Part shown: one piece after another, positions 15,897-24,695 of the stretch
How the letters are laid out: every line of letters begins with the position of its first letter
How positions within the stretch are numbered: position 1 is the stretch's first letter
Assembly: GCF_026013415.1 (NCBI RefSeq)
Contig: NZ_JAPDOK010000002.1
Coordinates: 62,001 to 126,000, forward strand
DNA: 64,000 nt
Reading direction: 5' to 3'
Source of the DNA: Sphingomonas caeni
GTDB taxonomy: Bacteria > Pseudomonadota > Alphaproteobacteria > Sphingomonadales > Sphingomonadaceae
The notes under the pieces: generated by a model
What the model saw: the letters and a program-made list of their open reading frames with translations, nothing else
Told to the model about the DNA's origin: nothing
Databases searched by the model: none
Made by a program: the position numbers and the translations under genes

Positions 15897-16483
15897 CCGA
15901 GCAAAGCCCTGGCGCCCCTCAGGTCGGCGACGAAGGCGGTATATTCGGCATCGGCGCGCTCGGCTTCGGGGATGCGGAGCAGGAAGCTGGGGTGGATCGT
16001 CACCCAGCCGAGGCCTCCCTCCGCCAGTTCGATCGCCTTGCCCCGCGTCGCGGCGATCGTCACGACCTTGCCGAGCATCTGCCGCGCCGCGGTGGCGCCG
16101 AGCGCGACGGTGACCTTGGGGCGGAGGAGCTGGCGTTCCTGTTCGTACCACCAGCGGCAGGCCTTGATTTCACCCGCGTCGGGGCGTTCGTGGATGCGGC
16201 GCTTGCCGCGCTGGACGAATTTGAAATGCTTGACCGCGTTGGTGACGTAGACCGCGTCGCGGTCGATCCTCGCCTGGCGAAGCGCGCGGTCGAAAATCTG
16301 GCCGGCCGGGCCGACAAAGGGGTGCCCCGTGATATCCTCCCGGTCGCCGGGCTGCTCGCCAACGAACATCATCTCGGCATCAGGGGGGCCCTCGCCGAAC
16401 ACGGTCTGGGTGGCGTGGCGGTAAAGATCGCAGCGCGTACAATTCTCCGCGTCGTAGCGGACGATGTCCCACAGCTTCGGCAT
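15893..16483 (-). CDS. udgX: UdgX-type uracil-DNA glycosylase
   Basis: A protein of 196 residues of the uracil-DNA glycosylase superfamily with iron-sulfur cysteines near the N-terminus (C15 and C18 in CTRC) and a further one in ACRWW. Motif A reads GEQPGDRED and motif B HPSFLLR. The decisive feature is KRRIH at 94-98, the loop specific to UdgX. In Mycobacterium smegmatis its histidine forms a covalent bond to the abasic site after uracil removal, so the enzyme stays on the DNA. The ATG at 16483 begins 9 nt after the upstream stop; a longer start at 16531 would overlap the cytochrome gene by 40 nt and is less likely. Confidence 0.92.
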   Translation of the reverse strand: MPKLWDIVRYDAENCTRCDLYRHATQTVFGEGPPDAEMMFVGEQPGDREDITGHPFVGPAGQIFDRALRQARIDRDAVYVTNAVKHFKFVQRGKRRIHERPDAGEIKACRWWYEQERQLLRPKVTVALGATAARQMLGKVVTIAATRGKAIELAEGGLGWVTIHPSFLLRIPEAERADAEYTAFVADLRGARALLG

Positions 16484-16491
16484 CGGGAGGC

Positions 16492-17505
16492 CTAACGCAC
16501 GGCCGAGCCTTTCGGCTGCGTATCGATCCATTTCCGAAGCAGTGCCACGCCCTCGGCATGGACGGTGGCGCGGCCCAGTTCGGGCATGGCGATGCCGGGA
16601 TCGGTGCTTTCCATGCGGAAGATCAGGATCGAGGCGTCGGCATCGCCGGGGACGATATCGAACGCGCGCGCACCGCTGCCGCGGCCGGCGGCGACGGGAC
16701 GCTTGAGGAAGCCGGGGCTGGGCTGGCGCCAGTCGAGATAGAGGCCCGAATTGGAGGCGGCGCCTTGCGGATTGTGGCAGTGCGCGCAGTTGGCCTCGAG
16801 ATAAGCGCGGGCGCGGGATTCGAGGGGCGCCTTGGGGTCGTCCCAGCGGGCAAGGCGCGGGGCGTCGCGGGGCGCGCGGTCGAGCAGGCCGGCGGCGGCG
16901 AGGCGCTGGAGCAGGCCGTCATGGTTGAGCTGGCGCGCGAGCGGGCCGATCGGGGTGATGGCGCCTGCGCGGGCGTGGCAATCCTTGCATTGGTTCTGGT
17001 TGGGAACGGCGTAGCTGATGCTTTGCGATTGGCCCGAGGGATCGGTAAAGGTCACGGGGATGCGGGTACCCGCACGCTTGAGATCGGCATCGGTGCCTTG
17101 GGCGTTCCAGACATAGGGGATGGCCACCCAGCCACCCGCGCGGTGGAGGAGGAGGCGGGTTTCGAGCGGTCGGAACCTGCCGTTCTGCCGGTAGCCGAAC
17201 GTCTTGATCAGCGCGGTGCCGACAGGGAAGTCAAAGATATTCTCGGCGTCGTAGCGGGCCCTCGTGCCCTGGGGGACGTAGAGGTAGCGGTGCTTCTCGG
17301 CATAGTCCGAGAAGAGCGGGGTGTTGAGCGTGTAGGGCTCGACGCGCGCCGCCGGAGTGGCCGCCTCGAGATCGGTGAAGAAGCGATAGTCGGAGAGGTG
17401 AGCGGGATAGCCTTCGGCGGCGATCGCGGCGTCGTTGACGCCTGTTGCAGGCTTCGCGATCAGCGCCGTGCAGAGCAGAAGCAACGCGGCGGCAAGGGCT
17501 TTCAC
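16492..17505 (-). CDS. Secreted diheme c-type cytochrome of the SO2930/HNE_0200 family
   Basis: A protein of 337 residues with an N-terminal signal peptide and two CxxCH haem sites (C173-H177 CKDCH; C240-H244 CAHCH). The second half is cytochrome-like and ends with MPELGR and a methionine-rich ligand region. It is the second gene of a pair with the beta-helix protein (4-nt ATGA overlap). These two families are known to co-occur as a two-gene unit or fusion with no established function. Both are exported, so a periplasmic redox role on a carbohydrate or metal substrate is possible but unproven. Confidence 0.85.
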   Translation of the reverse strand: MKALAAALLLLCTALIAKPATGVNDAAIAAEGYPAHLSDYRFFTDLEAATPAARVEPYTLNTPLFSDYAEKHRYLYVPQGTRARYDAENIFDFPVGTALIKTFGYRQNGRFRPLETRLLLHRAGGWVAIPYVWNAQGTDADLKRAGTRIPVTFTDPSGQSQSISYAVPNQNQCKDCHARAGAITPIGPLARQLNHDGLLQRLAAAGLLDRAPRDAPRLARWDDPKAPLESRARAYLEANCAHCHNPQGAASNSGLYLDWRQPSPGFLKRPVAAGRGSGARAFDIVPGDADASILIFRMESTDPGIAMPELGRATVHAEGVALLRKWIDTQPKGSAVR

Positions 17506-18704
17506 TTGGCCGCGGCCTCCATCGACTCGGGGAGGACCACCGGTTGAGGCTTGGGCGATTCGGGCGCGCTCAGCGTCGCGAGCGCGGGCTTGGCGCTCTC
17601 GACCGGGGCGGCGAGCGCGAGGTTGAGGCTGAGCACCGGCACCTTGTCATCGACATGCAGCCCGAGCTCGGGGCCGCCGGTGCCGTCCCACAGGATCGGC
17701 GGGATGCTGCCGCCGAACGCCGCGGCGAGCTGGTCGCCCGCGGGGAATTGGGGCGCGAAGCCGGCGCGGCCATGGGTGTTGCCCGAAATGACGATGCGGC
17801 GCGGATAGGGGTTGTAGCGCGGATCGGTGAAGGCCTGGCGGTACGAGATCACCATGATGTTGCTGGTCGCGTTGCCCGACAGCGTGTTGCCGAAGACGTG
17901 GACGCCGTCATTGGCCATGATCAGCACGCCCGTCCCCTTGCGCACGCTCGCGACGATATTGCCGGGGGGCGCGAAATTGGCGGTGTCGTTGTCGATCACG
18001 CTGTTGCCGAACACGCGAACCTGGCCGCCGCCCATCACCGGCAGGCTGGGCAGATCGAAGACGAGAATGCCGCCGGTATTGTGGGTGGCGGTGTTGCCAT
18101 AGACATCGGCGTGGCGGCTATTTTCGATCTCGATCCCCGCGACATTGCCCTGGGCCACCGAATTGCGGACGACGATCTGTTCGGACTGGCCGACATAGAT
18201 GCCCGCATCCGACGCGCCGATCACGGTGACGCCGTCGATCAGGATGAACTTGCTCTCGACCGGATAGACGCCATACGCGCCGTTGGTCGGCTTGGGCCCG
18301 CCGGTCCATTCGACGCGGATATCCTTGTAGACGATGCGGTCGGCGCCCTTGGACTTGATCCCGTCGCCGCGGCTGTCCTCGACCGCGAAGCTGCGCAACA
18401 CGACATCGTCGGAGGTGACGAGCAGGCCTTCGCCCGCGCCGAGCTGGCCCTTGAAGCTGAGAATGGTTTTGGCCGGCCCCGCGCCGCGCACCGTCACCCG
18501 GTCGACATCGAGGCTGAGCCCATCGGTCAGATCGAAACGGCCCGCGCCGATCTCGACCACATCGCCCGGCACCGCCTCGATCAACGCCGCCTGGAGCCGC
18601 TCCTGCGCGTTGGGGCCAGCCTCGACATGGATCGTTCTGGCGGCGGCAGGCAGGGCGAGAAACAGCGCGGCGAGCGCCGCCCAAGGAACAATGGCGCGGA
18701 ACAT
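17502..18704 (-). CDS. Secreted parallel beta-helix protein (SO2929-like partner)
   Basis: A protein of 400 residues with a signal peptide (ALFLALPAAA). A right-handed beta-helix follows, recognisable by repeated short G/N-rich turns such as NSVAQGNVAGIEIENS, YGNTATHNTGG and VFGNTLSGN (about 90-290). It has a proline-rich C-terminus. Beta-helices of this kind usually bind or cleave polysaccharides, but no lyase catalytic set is evident. The start at 18704 has GGGAG five bases upstream; an ATG at 18716 is the alternative. It overlaps the cytochrome gene by 4 nt and is transcribed away from the GT87-like gene. Confidence 0.83.
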   Translation of the reverse strand: MFRAIVPWAALAALFLALPAAARTIHVEAGPNAQERLQAALIEAVPGDVVEIGAGRFDLTDGLSLDVDRVTVRGAGPAKTILSFKGQLGAGEGLLVTSDDVVLRSFAVEDSRGDGIKSKGADRIVYKDIRVEWTGGPKPTNGAYGVYPVESKFILIDGVTVIGASDAGIYVGQSEQIVVRNSVAQGNVAGIEIENSRHADVYGNTATHNTGGILVFDLPSLPVMGGGQVRVFGNSVIDNDTANFAPPGNIVASVRKGTGVLIMANDGVHVFGNTLSGNATSNIMVISYRQAFTDPRYNPYPRRIVISGNTHGRAGFAPQFPAGDQLAAAFGGSIPPILWDGTGGPELGLHVDDKVPVLSLNLALAAPVESAKPALATLSAPESPKPQPVVLPESMEAAAK

Positions 18705-18748
18705 AACCTCTCCCATTTTGGGGGTATCCTAATCGCTCGGGCGTGAAT

Positions 18749-18762
18749 TGACAGAGGTGTCA
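18749..18762. promoter_or_regulatory. Dyad TGACA-GAGG-TGTCA in divergent region
   Basis: A perfect 5-bp inverted repeat with a 4-bp spacer lies between the divergent beta-helix and GT87-like genes. It overlaps a TTGACA hexamer at 18748-18753 that could be a -35 element toward the GT87-like gene, although no convincing -10 follows. Confidence 0.3.
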
Positions 18763-18840
18763 GTACAGACTTTGCTTCGCTTCGGCGGAGAAAGCGGTCA
18801 GAGAAGCGACGATCTGTTCGGACGAAGTCGAGGGGTGGCG

Positions 18841-20076
18841 ATGCGGCTTGGGTGGGACCCGCAAGTGAAGCGGCTGATGCTGGTGCTCGCGCTCACCTGC
18901 GCGATGGGCTGGCTGTTCAAGACGCATTGCGCGCCCGGCGGCTGGACCCAGAGCGAGCAATATACCACCGGCTGCTACAGCGACGCGGTGCCCTTCTGGA
19001 CCGGGCGCGGCGTGGCCGCGGGCGAAATGCCGTATCTTCAGGCGCGGATGGAATATCCGGTGCTGACCGGCGCGCTGATCTGGGCCGAGGGCGGGATCAC
19101 GCGCGGCCTGTTCGGGGCCCAGGCGAACGCGATGCATTTCCTCGCCGTCGTCACGCTGGTGAACGCGCTGCTGGCGGGGCTGATCCTGTGGCTGATGTGG
19201 CGTGCCGGGATGGACGAGCGGCGGCTATGGGGCTGGGCCGCGGCGCCGCCCCTGCTGCTCTATGTCGGGCACAATTGGGATTTGCTGGCGATCGGTTTCG
19301 CGGTGGCGGCGTTGCTGTGGGCGCGCGCACAGCAGCCGGTGCGCGGGGGCGCGGCGGCGGGGCTGGGGATGGCGGCGAAGCTGTTTCCGGTGCTGATGCT
19401 GCCGCTGCTCGGGCTCGGCGCGCTGTTCGGATCGCGCGAGGCGTGGGTGAAGCGGATGGTGCTGGCGGCGATGATCGGTGCCGCGGCGGCGGCGGCCTGG
19501 GCGGCGGTCAATCTGCCGGTGGCGCTCGCGGCGTTCGAGAATTGGAGCGAATTCTACCGTTTCTCGAGCGAGCGCAGCGGAACGGCGGCGTCCTTCTGGG
19601 AGATATTGGGGCAATCGGGGATCTGGCCGACCGCGACGCCGGACCGGAACCTCTACGCCGGGTTGCTCTTCCTTGGCGGTGCCGCGGCGATCATCGGCCT
19701 GGGCTGGCGCCGGCACAGCGCTCGGCTGTGGCTGTTGTTCACGCCGTTGCTCGGCTGGTTCCTGCTCACCAACAAGGTCTATTCGCCCCAGTTCGACCTG
19801 TGGCTCTATCCCTTCCTGCTGATGACCGCGCCACGGCTGCGGCCGGTGGCGCTGTTCGTGATTGGCGACGTGGCCGCCTATTTCGCCGAATTCTGGTGGT
19901 TCGCCTCGCTCGAACAAGCCTGGCCGTACATCGTCACCCCCGGCTGGATCGCGTTGGCCGCGGCGATCCGCGCGGCGGCGATCCTGTGGCTGATCGTCGA
20001 TGCCGTCCGGCGCGATCCTCCGGCGTGGCTCAGCCGAACAGCCAATGCCCCAGTAGGCGATCGAACTGGAAGGTGA
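18841..20076 (+). CDS. GT87-like (DUF2029) integral membrane glycosyltransferase
   Basis: A polytopic membrane protein of 411 residues with about ten hydrophobic segments, an early periplasmic-type loop (YTTGCYSDAVPFW) and a later NKVYSPQFDLWLYPF motif. These are typical of the polyprenyl-phosphate-dependent mannosyltransferase family GT87/DUF2029. The start at 18841 follows GAGGGG; the longer upstream frame has no support. It would transfer a sugar on the outer face of the inner membrane. Its 3' end overlaps the convergent DUF2306-like gene by 47 nt. The sugar and acceptor are unknown. Confidence 0.75.
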   Translation: MRLGWDPQVKRLMLVLALTCAMGWLFKTHCAPGGWTQSEQYTTGCYSDAVPFWTGRGVAAGEMPYLQARMEYPVLTGALIWAEGGITRGLFGAQANAMHFLAVVTLVNALLAGLILWLMWRAGMDERRLWGWAAAPPLLLYVGHNWDLLAIGFAVAALLWARAQQPVRGGAAAGLGMAAKLFPVLMLPLLGLGALFGSREAWVKRMVLAAMIGAAAAAAWAAVNLPVALAAFENWSEFYRFSSERSGTAASFWEILGQSGIWPTATPDRNLYAGLLFLGGAAAIIGLGWRRHSARLWLLFTPLLGWFLLTNKVYSPQFDLWLYPFLLMTAPRLRPVALFVIGDVAAYFAEFWWFASLEQAWPYIVTPGWIALAAAIRAAAILWLIVDAVRRDPPAWLSRTANAPVGDRTGR

Positions 20077-20533
20077 AGAAGCCCGCGATCAGCAGCGCGC
20101 CGGTCACCTGACCCTTGACCAGCCGGCGGTGAAGCGCGACGCGGTGCGTCTTCGCTGCCCACCAGAGGAACGGCACCAGCACCAGCGTTATCACGGAGAG
20201 CAGGTGGATCGGGCTGAGCCCGCCATGATTGAGTTCGCGGATGTTGAACGAGAAAGCCGCGGTGGCGATCATCGCAAGCACCCAGACCGTACCGAGCAGC
20301 CGGTGCGGGCTGTCCCCGCGACGGCGCAGCAGCTGGATCGGCGTGAGCCCGGCCGCGAGCAGGATGGTGAGGAGATGCGGCCAGACCTCCCAAGGGACCT
20401 GGTGCCATTGCGGATAGCCCTTCACCAGCGCGGCAGCGACCGCAACGAGCAGCAGCAGCGCGCCGATCGCGAGCAGCCGCTCATAACCATCGGGCGCGAA
20501 CGGATCGCGCGCATCTGCCATCGTCGCCATCAA
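20030..20533 (-). CDS. DUF2306-like membrane protein
   Basis: A protein of 167 residues with four or five predicted membrane helices and conserved-looking histidines (PHRLLG, NHGGLSPIH, THRVALHRR). This matches small membrane proteins of the DUF2306 type, possibly haem- or quinone-associated. The function is unknown. The ORF overlaps the preceding convergent gene by 47 nt, so its last 15 codons are constrained on both strands. Confidence 0.65.
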   Translation of the reverse strand: MMATMADARDPFAPDGYERLLAIGALLLLVAVAAALVKGYPQWHQVPWEVWPHLLTILLAAGLTPIQLLRRRGDSPHRLLGTVWVLAMIATAAFSFNIRELNHGGLSPIHLLSVITLVLVPFLWWAAKTHRVALHRRLVKGQVTGALLIAGFFTFQFDRLLGHWLFG

Positions 20534-20562
20534 TCCCCCCGGTCAGCCGCTGAGCACACGCC

Positions 20563-20961
20563 CTAGGGCAGCGGCAGATTTTCCTGCTCTTCCTTGCGCT
20601 TGCGGTTCTCGGCGCGCGACTGGTTCGCCTGTTGCGTGAAGCAGCCGGTGCCGCCGCCCGGGCCCACCGTCGAGCAGCTGCCGATGCCGGTGCCGCCGGT
20701 GTTGAGCGCGTCCTTCTGGCGCACCGCCCAGCTTTCCTGCTGGGGCTTCACCTCGGCATCGCGCAGGTCCTGCGGGATGCGATAGCGCTCGGCCTCGTCG
20801 AGACGGCGGCAGACCACGATCTCCTCGCCATTCTCGTTGGTCGGGCACTTGTCCTTGCCATAGATGATCAGCACGCCGGGCGCGGCGGACTGCGCCAAGG
20901 CGGGCGCGGCCCAGAGGCACGGGACCGCCACAAGGGCCGCAAACATGACTTTCTTCGGCAT
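20563..20961 (-). CDS. Small secreted protein of unknown function
   Basis: A protein of 132 residues with a signal peptide ending near ALA-QSAAP. The mature part has four cysteines (KCPTNE, VCRR, SCST, GCFT), a Gly-rich stretch and a charged C-terminal tail (NRKRKEEQEN). The start at 20961 has AGGAG eight bases before it; the longer frame from 20982 does not. No domain is recognised. Proteins of this look recur in sphingomonads and are likely periplasmic. Confidence 0.65.
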   Translation of the reverse strand: MPKKVMFAALVAVPCLWAAPALAQSAAPGVLIIYGKDKCPTNENGEEIVVCRRLDEAERYRIPQDLRDAEVKPQQESWAVRQKDALNTGGTGIGSCSTVGPGGGTGCFTQQANQSRAENRKRKEEQENLPLP

Positions 20962-21018
20962 CGCCCGATCTCCTGGCTTCAACGCGGCATTACCGCCTGC
21001 AAGCTGAACGCAATATTC

Positions 21019-21555
21019 TCAAATCCGTTTCGACAGCGCAATCGCAGCACGGCAGCCGGCACGGATCAATCCGGACAAGACCGGATAGACGGGAGCCTGT
21101 TCGGCGCCCGAGGCCAACGCGGTATCGAGATGCTCGAGTTCCTCGGCGCGGAAGCGCGCGACCGCGTCGCTCAGTTCCTGATCGCTGTCGCCCAATTCGT
21201 CGAGCTGCTGGCGATAGTGGCGGTCGATCTCGGTCTCGACGGCGGCGGTGCACGCCATCGCCGCTTCGGGGCCGATAGCGGCGGTCACCGCACCAAGCGC
21301 AAAACCCGCGACGCTCCACAAGGGTTGCAGCGCGGTCGGGCGTACGCCGCGCCGGGCGATCATCGCGTCGAAAAAGGCGCGGTGGCGCTCCTCCTGCGCG
21401 GCCATGCCCGCGACGAGGCGGGCGGCGGGCGAACGGTCGCCCATCACCGCGAGCTGGCCGGCATAGATGCGCGTCGCGCCATATTCGCCCGCCTGATCGA
21501 CCCGGATCATGCTGTGCGTGGCGTCGGCGCGCCGGTCGCCGGGCTTCCAGTTCAC
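21019..21555 (-). CDS. coq7: Demethoxyubiquinone hydroxylase Coq7
   Basis: A protein of 178 residues with the di-iron four-helix fold of Coq7. Ligand motifs are E in DQAGEYGA, EERH (about 62), E in AVETEIDRHY and EELEH (about 142). It hydroxylates 5-demethoxyubiquinol in ubiquinone synthesis at the inner membrane. The GTG start overlaps the dsbB stop (GTGA). It is the last gene of the long proA-to-coq7 operon. With ubiG elsewhere in the window, it points to aerobic ubiquinone-based respiration. Confidence 0.92.
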   Translation of the reverse strand: MNWKPGDRRADATHSMIRVDQAGEYGATRIYAGQLAVMGDRSPAARLVAGMAAQEERHRAFFDAMIARRGVRPTALQPLWSVAGFALGAVTAAIGPEAAMACTAAVETEIDRHYRQQLDELGDSDQELSDAVARFRAEELEHLDTALASGAEQAPVYPVLSGLIRAGCRAAIALSKRI

Positions 21556-22043
21556 GCGCGCGCGCGCCGGAAGAGAAGCAGCGCGAAGATCGCCACGGCG
21601 CTGCCGAGCGAGATGATCGCGTTGAAGCCGGCGAGCGAGATGCCGAACAGGCTCCATTGTGGCAGATCGCAGCGGATCATCGGGCCGTGCTGGATCCGGT
21701 CGATAATATCCAGCCCGCTCTCGCCGGGCTTGAGCGTCGCGGTGCAGGGGGTGATTCCCGGCCACCAATGATATTCGACGCCCGCGTGGAACACGCCGAT
21801 CGCGCCGCTGGTGGCGATCAGCAGCGCCGCGACCGCGACCAGCGCTGTGGTCAGCCGCCGGTCGGGCACCACGAAGGCGAGCGCGGCGATGCCGATCGCC
21901 GCATAATGCGGCCAGCGCTGCCAATGGCACATCTCGCACGGAATCAGCCCGCCGATGAATTGCGAACCGAGCGCCCCGCCCATCAGCGCGAGCGGCACGA
22001 GCAAGGCGAGCCAGCGCGCCTGGGTCAGACCATCGCGGGGCAT
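21552..22043 (-). CDS. dsbB: DsbB-family disulfide oxidase
   Basis: A protein of 163 residues with four membrane helices and two redox cysteine pairs: C36/C39 (PCEMCHWQRWPHY) and C100/C125 in the second periplasmic loop. It reoxidises periplasmic DsbA by passing electrons to quinone. It sits between ctpA and coq7 with a 3-nt gap and a 4-nt overlap, consistent with an envelope-maturation/quinone operon. Confidence 0.93.
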   Translation of the reverse strand: MPRDGLTQARWLALLVPLALMGGALGSQFIGGLIPCEMCHWQRWPHYAAIGIAALAFVVPDRRLTTALVAVAALLIATSGAIGVFHAGVEYHWWPGITPCTATLKPGESGLDIIDRIQHGPMIRCDLPQWSLFGISLAGFNAIISLGSAVAIFALLLFRRARA

Positions 22044-22046
22044 GGC

Positions 22047-23387
22047 TTACTTCGTCGGCCGCGAAGCGACGCCGCGGGGGCTCGGGCCGAGCCGGGCGAT
22101 CGTATCGAGCGCATATTGGAGCTGGAAGTCGGTCACGCCCTTTGCCTTGAGCTGCTCGGGGGTCGCCGAGAAGCGCGGATCGTCCTTGGTGTCTTCCTCG
22201 AGCACCTTGTCATCGACATTGGCGGTGTTGATGAGGTGACGGCGCAGATCGGCCTCGCGCAGCACCGGCCGCGACTTGTAATCGGGATCGGACAGCTGGG
22301 GCACGGCGAGATCGGGGCGGATGCCGCCTTCCTGCACCGAATGGCCCGACGGCGTGTAGTAGCGCGCGGTGGTGAGGCGCAGCGCCGCGCGCGGCCCCAT
22401 CGGCAGGATCGACTGGACCGAGCCCTTGCCGAAGCTGCGCTCGCCCATGACGATCGCGCGGTGATGATCCTGGAGCGCGCCGGCGACGATCTCCGAGGCC
22501 GAGGCGGTGCCCGAATCGACCAGCACGATCACAGGCAGCCCGCGCGCCATGTCGCCCGGCACCATCGATTCGGCATAATAACGCTCGATATCGTTCTTCT
22601 CGCGCCCGCGCTGCGAGACGATCTCGCCATGGCTGAGGAAGACGTCGGACACGCCGATCGCTTCGCTGAGCAGCCCGCCGCCATTCTGGCGAAGATCGAT
22701 GACATAGCCGAGCGGCGGATGGCCGAGCTGCTTCTCGATCGCCTCGATCGCCTTGCGCGTATCGGCGGTAGTGGTCGCGGTGAAGGTGTTGATGTTGATA
22801 TAGCCGACCTGGCCGCGGACTTCCCACTTGACCGGCTTCTGGGTGATCGTCTCGCGCACCAAAGTGAAGGTCAGCGGCTTGTCGGCACCGGGGCGGACCA
22901 CGGTCAGCGTGATCGAGGTGCCGGGCTTGCCGCGCATCTGCTCGATCGCTTCGTCGAGCGTGCCGCCGACGATGAACTTGCCGTCGAGATGGGTGATGAA
23001 ATCGCCCGATTTGAGACCCGCGCGCGCCGCCGGGGTATCCTCGGTGGGCGCGACGACCTGCACCGCGCCGTCCTTCATCGTCACGACGAGGCCGAGCCCG
23101 CCATAATTGCCGTCGGTCTGGATCTTGAGATTGTCGTAGTCGAGCCCGTCCTCATAGCTCGAATGCGGGTCGAGCGCCGAGAGCATCCCCTGGATCGCGC
23201 CCTTGACCAGCGTCTGGTCGTCGACCTTGTCGACATAGTCGGACTTCACCCGGGTGAAGACCTCCATGAACACCTCGAGCTCGCGGTACGAGGAGGTGTC
23301 GACGCTCGCCATCGCGCCGGTGGCGACGGGAACGAGCGCAAGCGCGCCGACGGCGGCGGTGACCTGAAGAACGGAACGCAGGAGCAT
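22047..23387 (-). CDS. ctpA: C-terminal processing peptidase (S41 family)
   Basis: A protein of 446 residues with a signal/anchor sequence, a PDZ domain (about 90-170) and the S41 serine protease domain. The catalytic serine is S296 in DSGTASASEI and the lysine K321 in SFGKGSVQ. It cleaves envelope proteins from their C-termini in the periplasm. The start at 23387 is preceded by GGAAAG and leads directly into a hydrophobic leader. It lies immediately downstream of the EnvC-like gene, a common pairing in cell-wall remodelling. Confidence 0.93.
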   Translation of the reverse strand: MLLRSVLQVTAAVGALALVPVATGAMASVDTSSYRELEVFMEVFTRVKSDYVDKVDDQTLVKGAIQGMLSALDPHSSYEDGLDYDNLKIQTDGNYGGLGLVVTMKDGAVQVVAPTEDTPAARAGLKSGDFITHLDGKFIVGGTLDEAIEQMRGKPGTSITLTVVRPGADKPLTFTLVRETITQKPVKWEVRGQVGYININTFTATTTADTRKAIEAIEKQLGHPPLGYVIDLRQNGGGLLSEAIGVSDVFLSHGEIVSQRGREKNDIERYYAESMVPGDMARGLPVIVLVDSGTASASEIVAGALQDHHRAIVMGERSFGKGSVQSILPMGPRAALRLTTARYYTPSGHSVQEGGIRPDLAVPQLSDPDYKSRPVLREADLRRHLINTANVDDKVLEEDTKDDPRFSATPEQLKAKGVTDFQLQYALDTIARLGPSPRGVASRPTK

Positions 23388-23503
23388 CGATGGTCTTTCC
23401 GATAGATACGCTGAAACTGTGTTGGTCGAGGATAGCGGCTTTTGCGGGGCGGGGCAAAGGCCGTGACGAAGGGTGTCGCGCACTGGGACGGGGCGGTGCT
23501 GCG

Positions 23504-24691
23504 TTAATCCAACAGCGTCGTCAAATCCATCGGGCGGCCGCGGCGGCGCAGTTCGACGGTGACGCGGGGGAGCACCGCGCCGGCATGGCCGACGGGCTGG
23601 CCCTGGCTCACCGCCTCGCCCTTGCGGACATTCACCTCGGCCAGCCCGGTGACGAGCGTGGTCCAGCCATTGCCGTGATCGATGATGACGATCCCGCCAT
23701 AATCGCGGAACGCCTGGGCATAGAGGATCTTGCCCGGTGCGGGGGCATTGGCGGCCGCGCCCGGCGGGGTGGCGAAGGTGAGCCCGCGCGCGCGCACCCC
23801 GGTCGGGGAGAGTTCACCCAGGCCGGTCACGACCGGACCCTGGACCGGGAGGATATAGGCGGGTCCCAGCCCCGACGGCCGCGCGGTGGCGGGAGTGTCG
23901 CCGGGCTGGGGCGGGCGGGGGAGCGGACCGGGGAGCGCGGCAAGGTCGGTCTGAACCTCGGCGGCTTCGCCCATCGTCTCCATCTGGTCGACAATGTCGC
24001 GCGCCTGCTCGCCCATCGCGAGCGCCTTGTCCGATTCGACCAGGGCGCTCCTGTCGAGTTCGGCCGAGCGCATGCGGTGCTCGGCCTCGAGCTGGACGAG
24101 GCCGATCCGCTCCTGCTCGAGCCGGCGGCGGCCCTCGCGCAAGGCATCGACCGCGGCTTCGGCGTCGGCACGCAGGCGGCGGATGCGGTTGAGTTCGCCG
24201 CGGACATCGGCGGTGCGCGCCTCGACCACGGGCATGACGGTGCCGAGCACCGCGCGGACATGGACCATGTCTTCGGTCGAACCGGGCTGGACGAGCCCGA
24301 GCGCGGCGGGGCGGCGCGCCATCGACTGGAGCGCGGCGATCAGGCGCATGATGGGCCCTTGGCGCTCGGCGACGCGGGTGCGCTGGGCGGCGAGCTGGCG
24401 GTCGACGATGCCGATGCGGGCGCGGGCGGCCTGGATATCGGCCTCGGCGGCCTTGATCCGCTCGGCGGCAGCTTCTTCCTGCTGGCGGGCCTGCGCGGCC
24501 TGATCGCGCTCGGAGGCGGCCTGGCGTTCGAGCTGGGCGCTGCGGGCCTTGGCGGTTTCCGAAGCGCTGGTCGCGTCCTTGAGGCGGGTCTGCTGCTCCT
24601 CGAGCGTCGGCACCTGCGCGCCGGCAAGGCTGCCCAGTGCGAGCATCCCGATCAGCGCGCTTGCCAGCGTGAGGCCGCGAACAGGTTCCAT
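23504..24691 (-). CDS. envC: EnvC-like murein hydrolase activator (degenerate M23/LytM)
   Basis: A protein of 395 residues: signal peptide, a long coiled coil (about 25-245), a proline-rich linker, and a C-terminal LytM/M23 domain. The zinc ligands of active M23 peptidases are missing: the HxxxD position reads GLTFATPPG, and the HxH position reads LVTGL after DHGNGWTT. EnvC-type proteins are degenerate in this way and activate amidases at the division septum. The start at 24691 leaves 4 nt after rlmH. Confidence 0.9.
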   Translation of the reverse strand: MEPVRGLTLASALIGMLALGSLAGAQVPTLEEQQTRLKDATSASETAKARSAQLERQAASERDQAAQARQQEEAAAERIKAAEADIQAARARIGIVDRQLAAQRTRVAERQGPIMRLIAALQSMARRPAALGLVQPGSTEDMVHVRAVLGTVMPVVEARTADVRGELNRIRRLRADAEAAVDALREGRRRLEQERIGLVQLEAEHRMRSAELDRSALVESDKALAMGEQARDIVDQMETMGEAAEVQTDLAALPGPLPRPPQPGDTPATARPSGLGPAYILPVQGPVVTGLGELSPTGVRARGLTFATPPGAAANAPAPGKILYAQAFRDYGGIVIIDHGNGWTTLVTGLAEVNVRKGEAVSQGQPVGHAGAVLPRVTVELRRRGRPMDLTTLLD

Positions 24692-24695
24692 CGCC

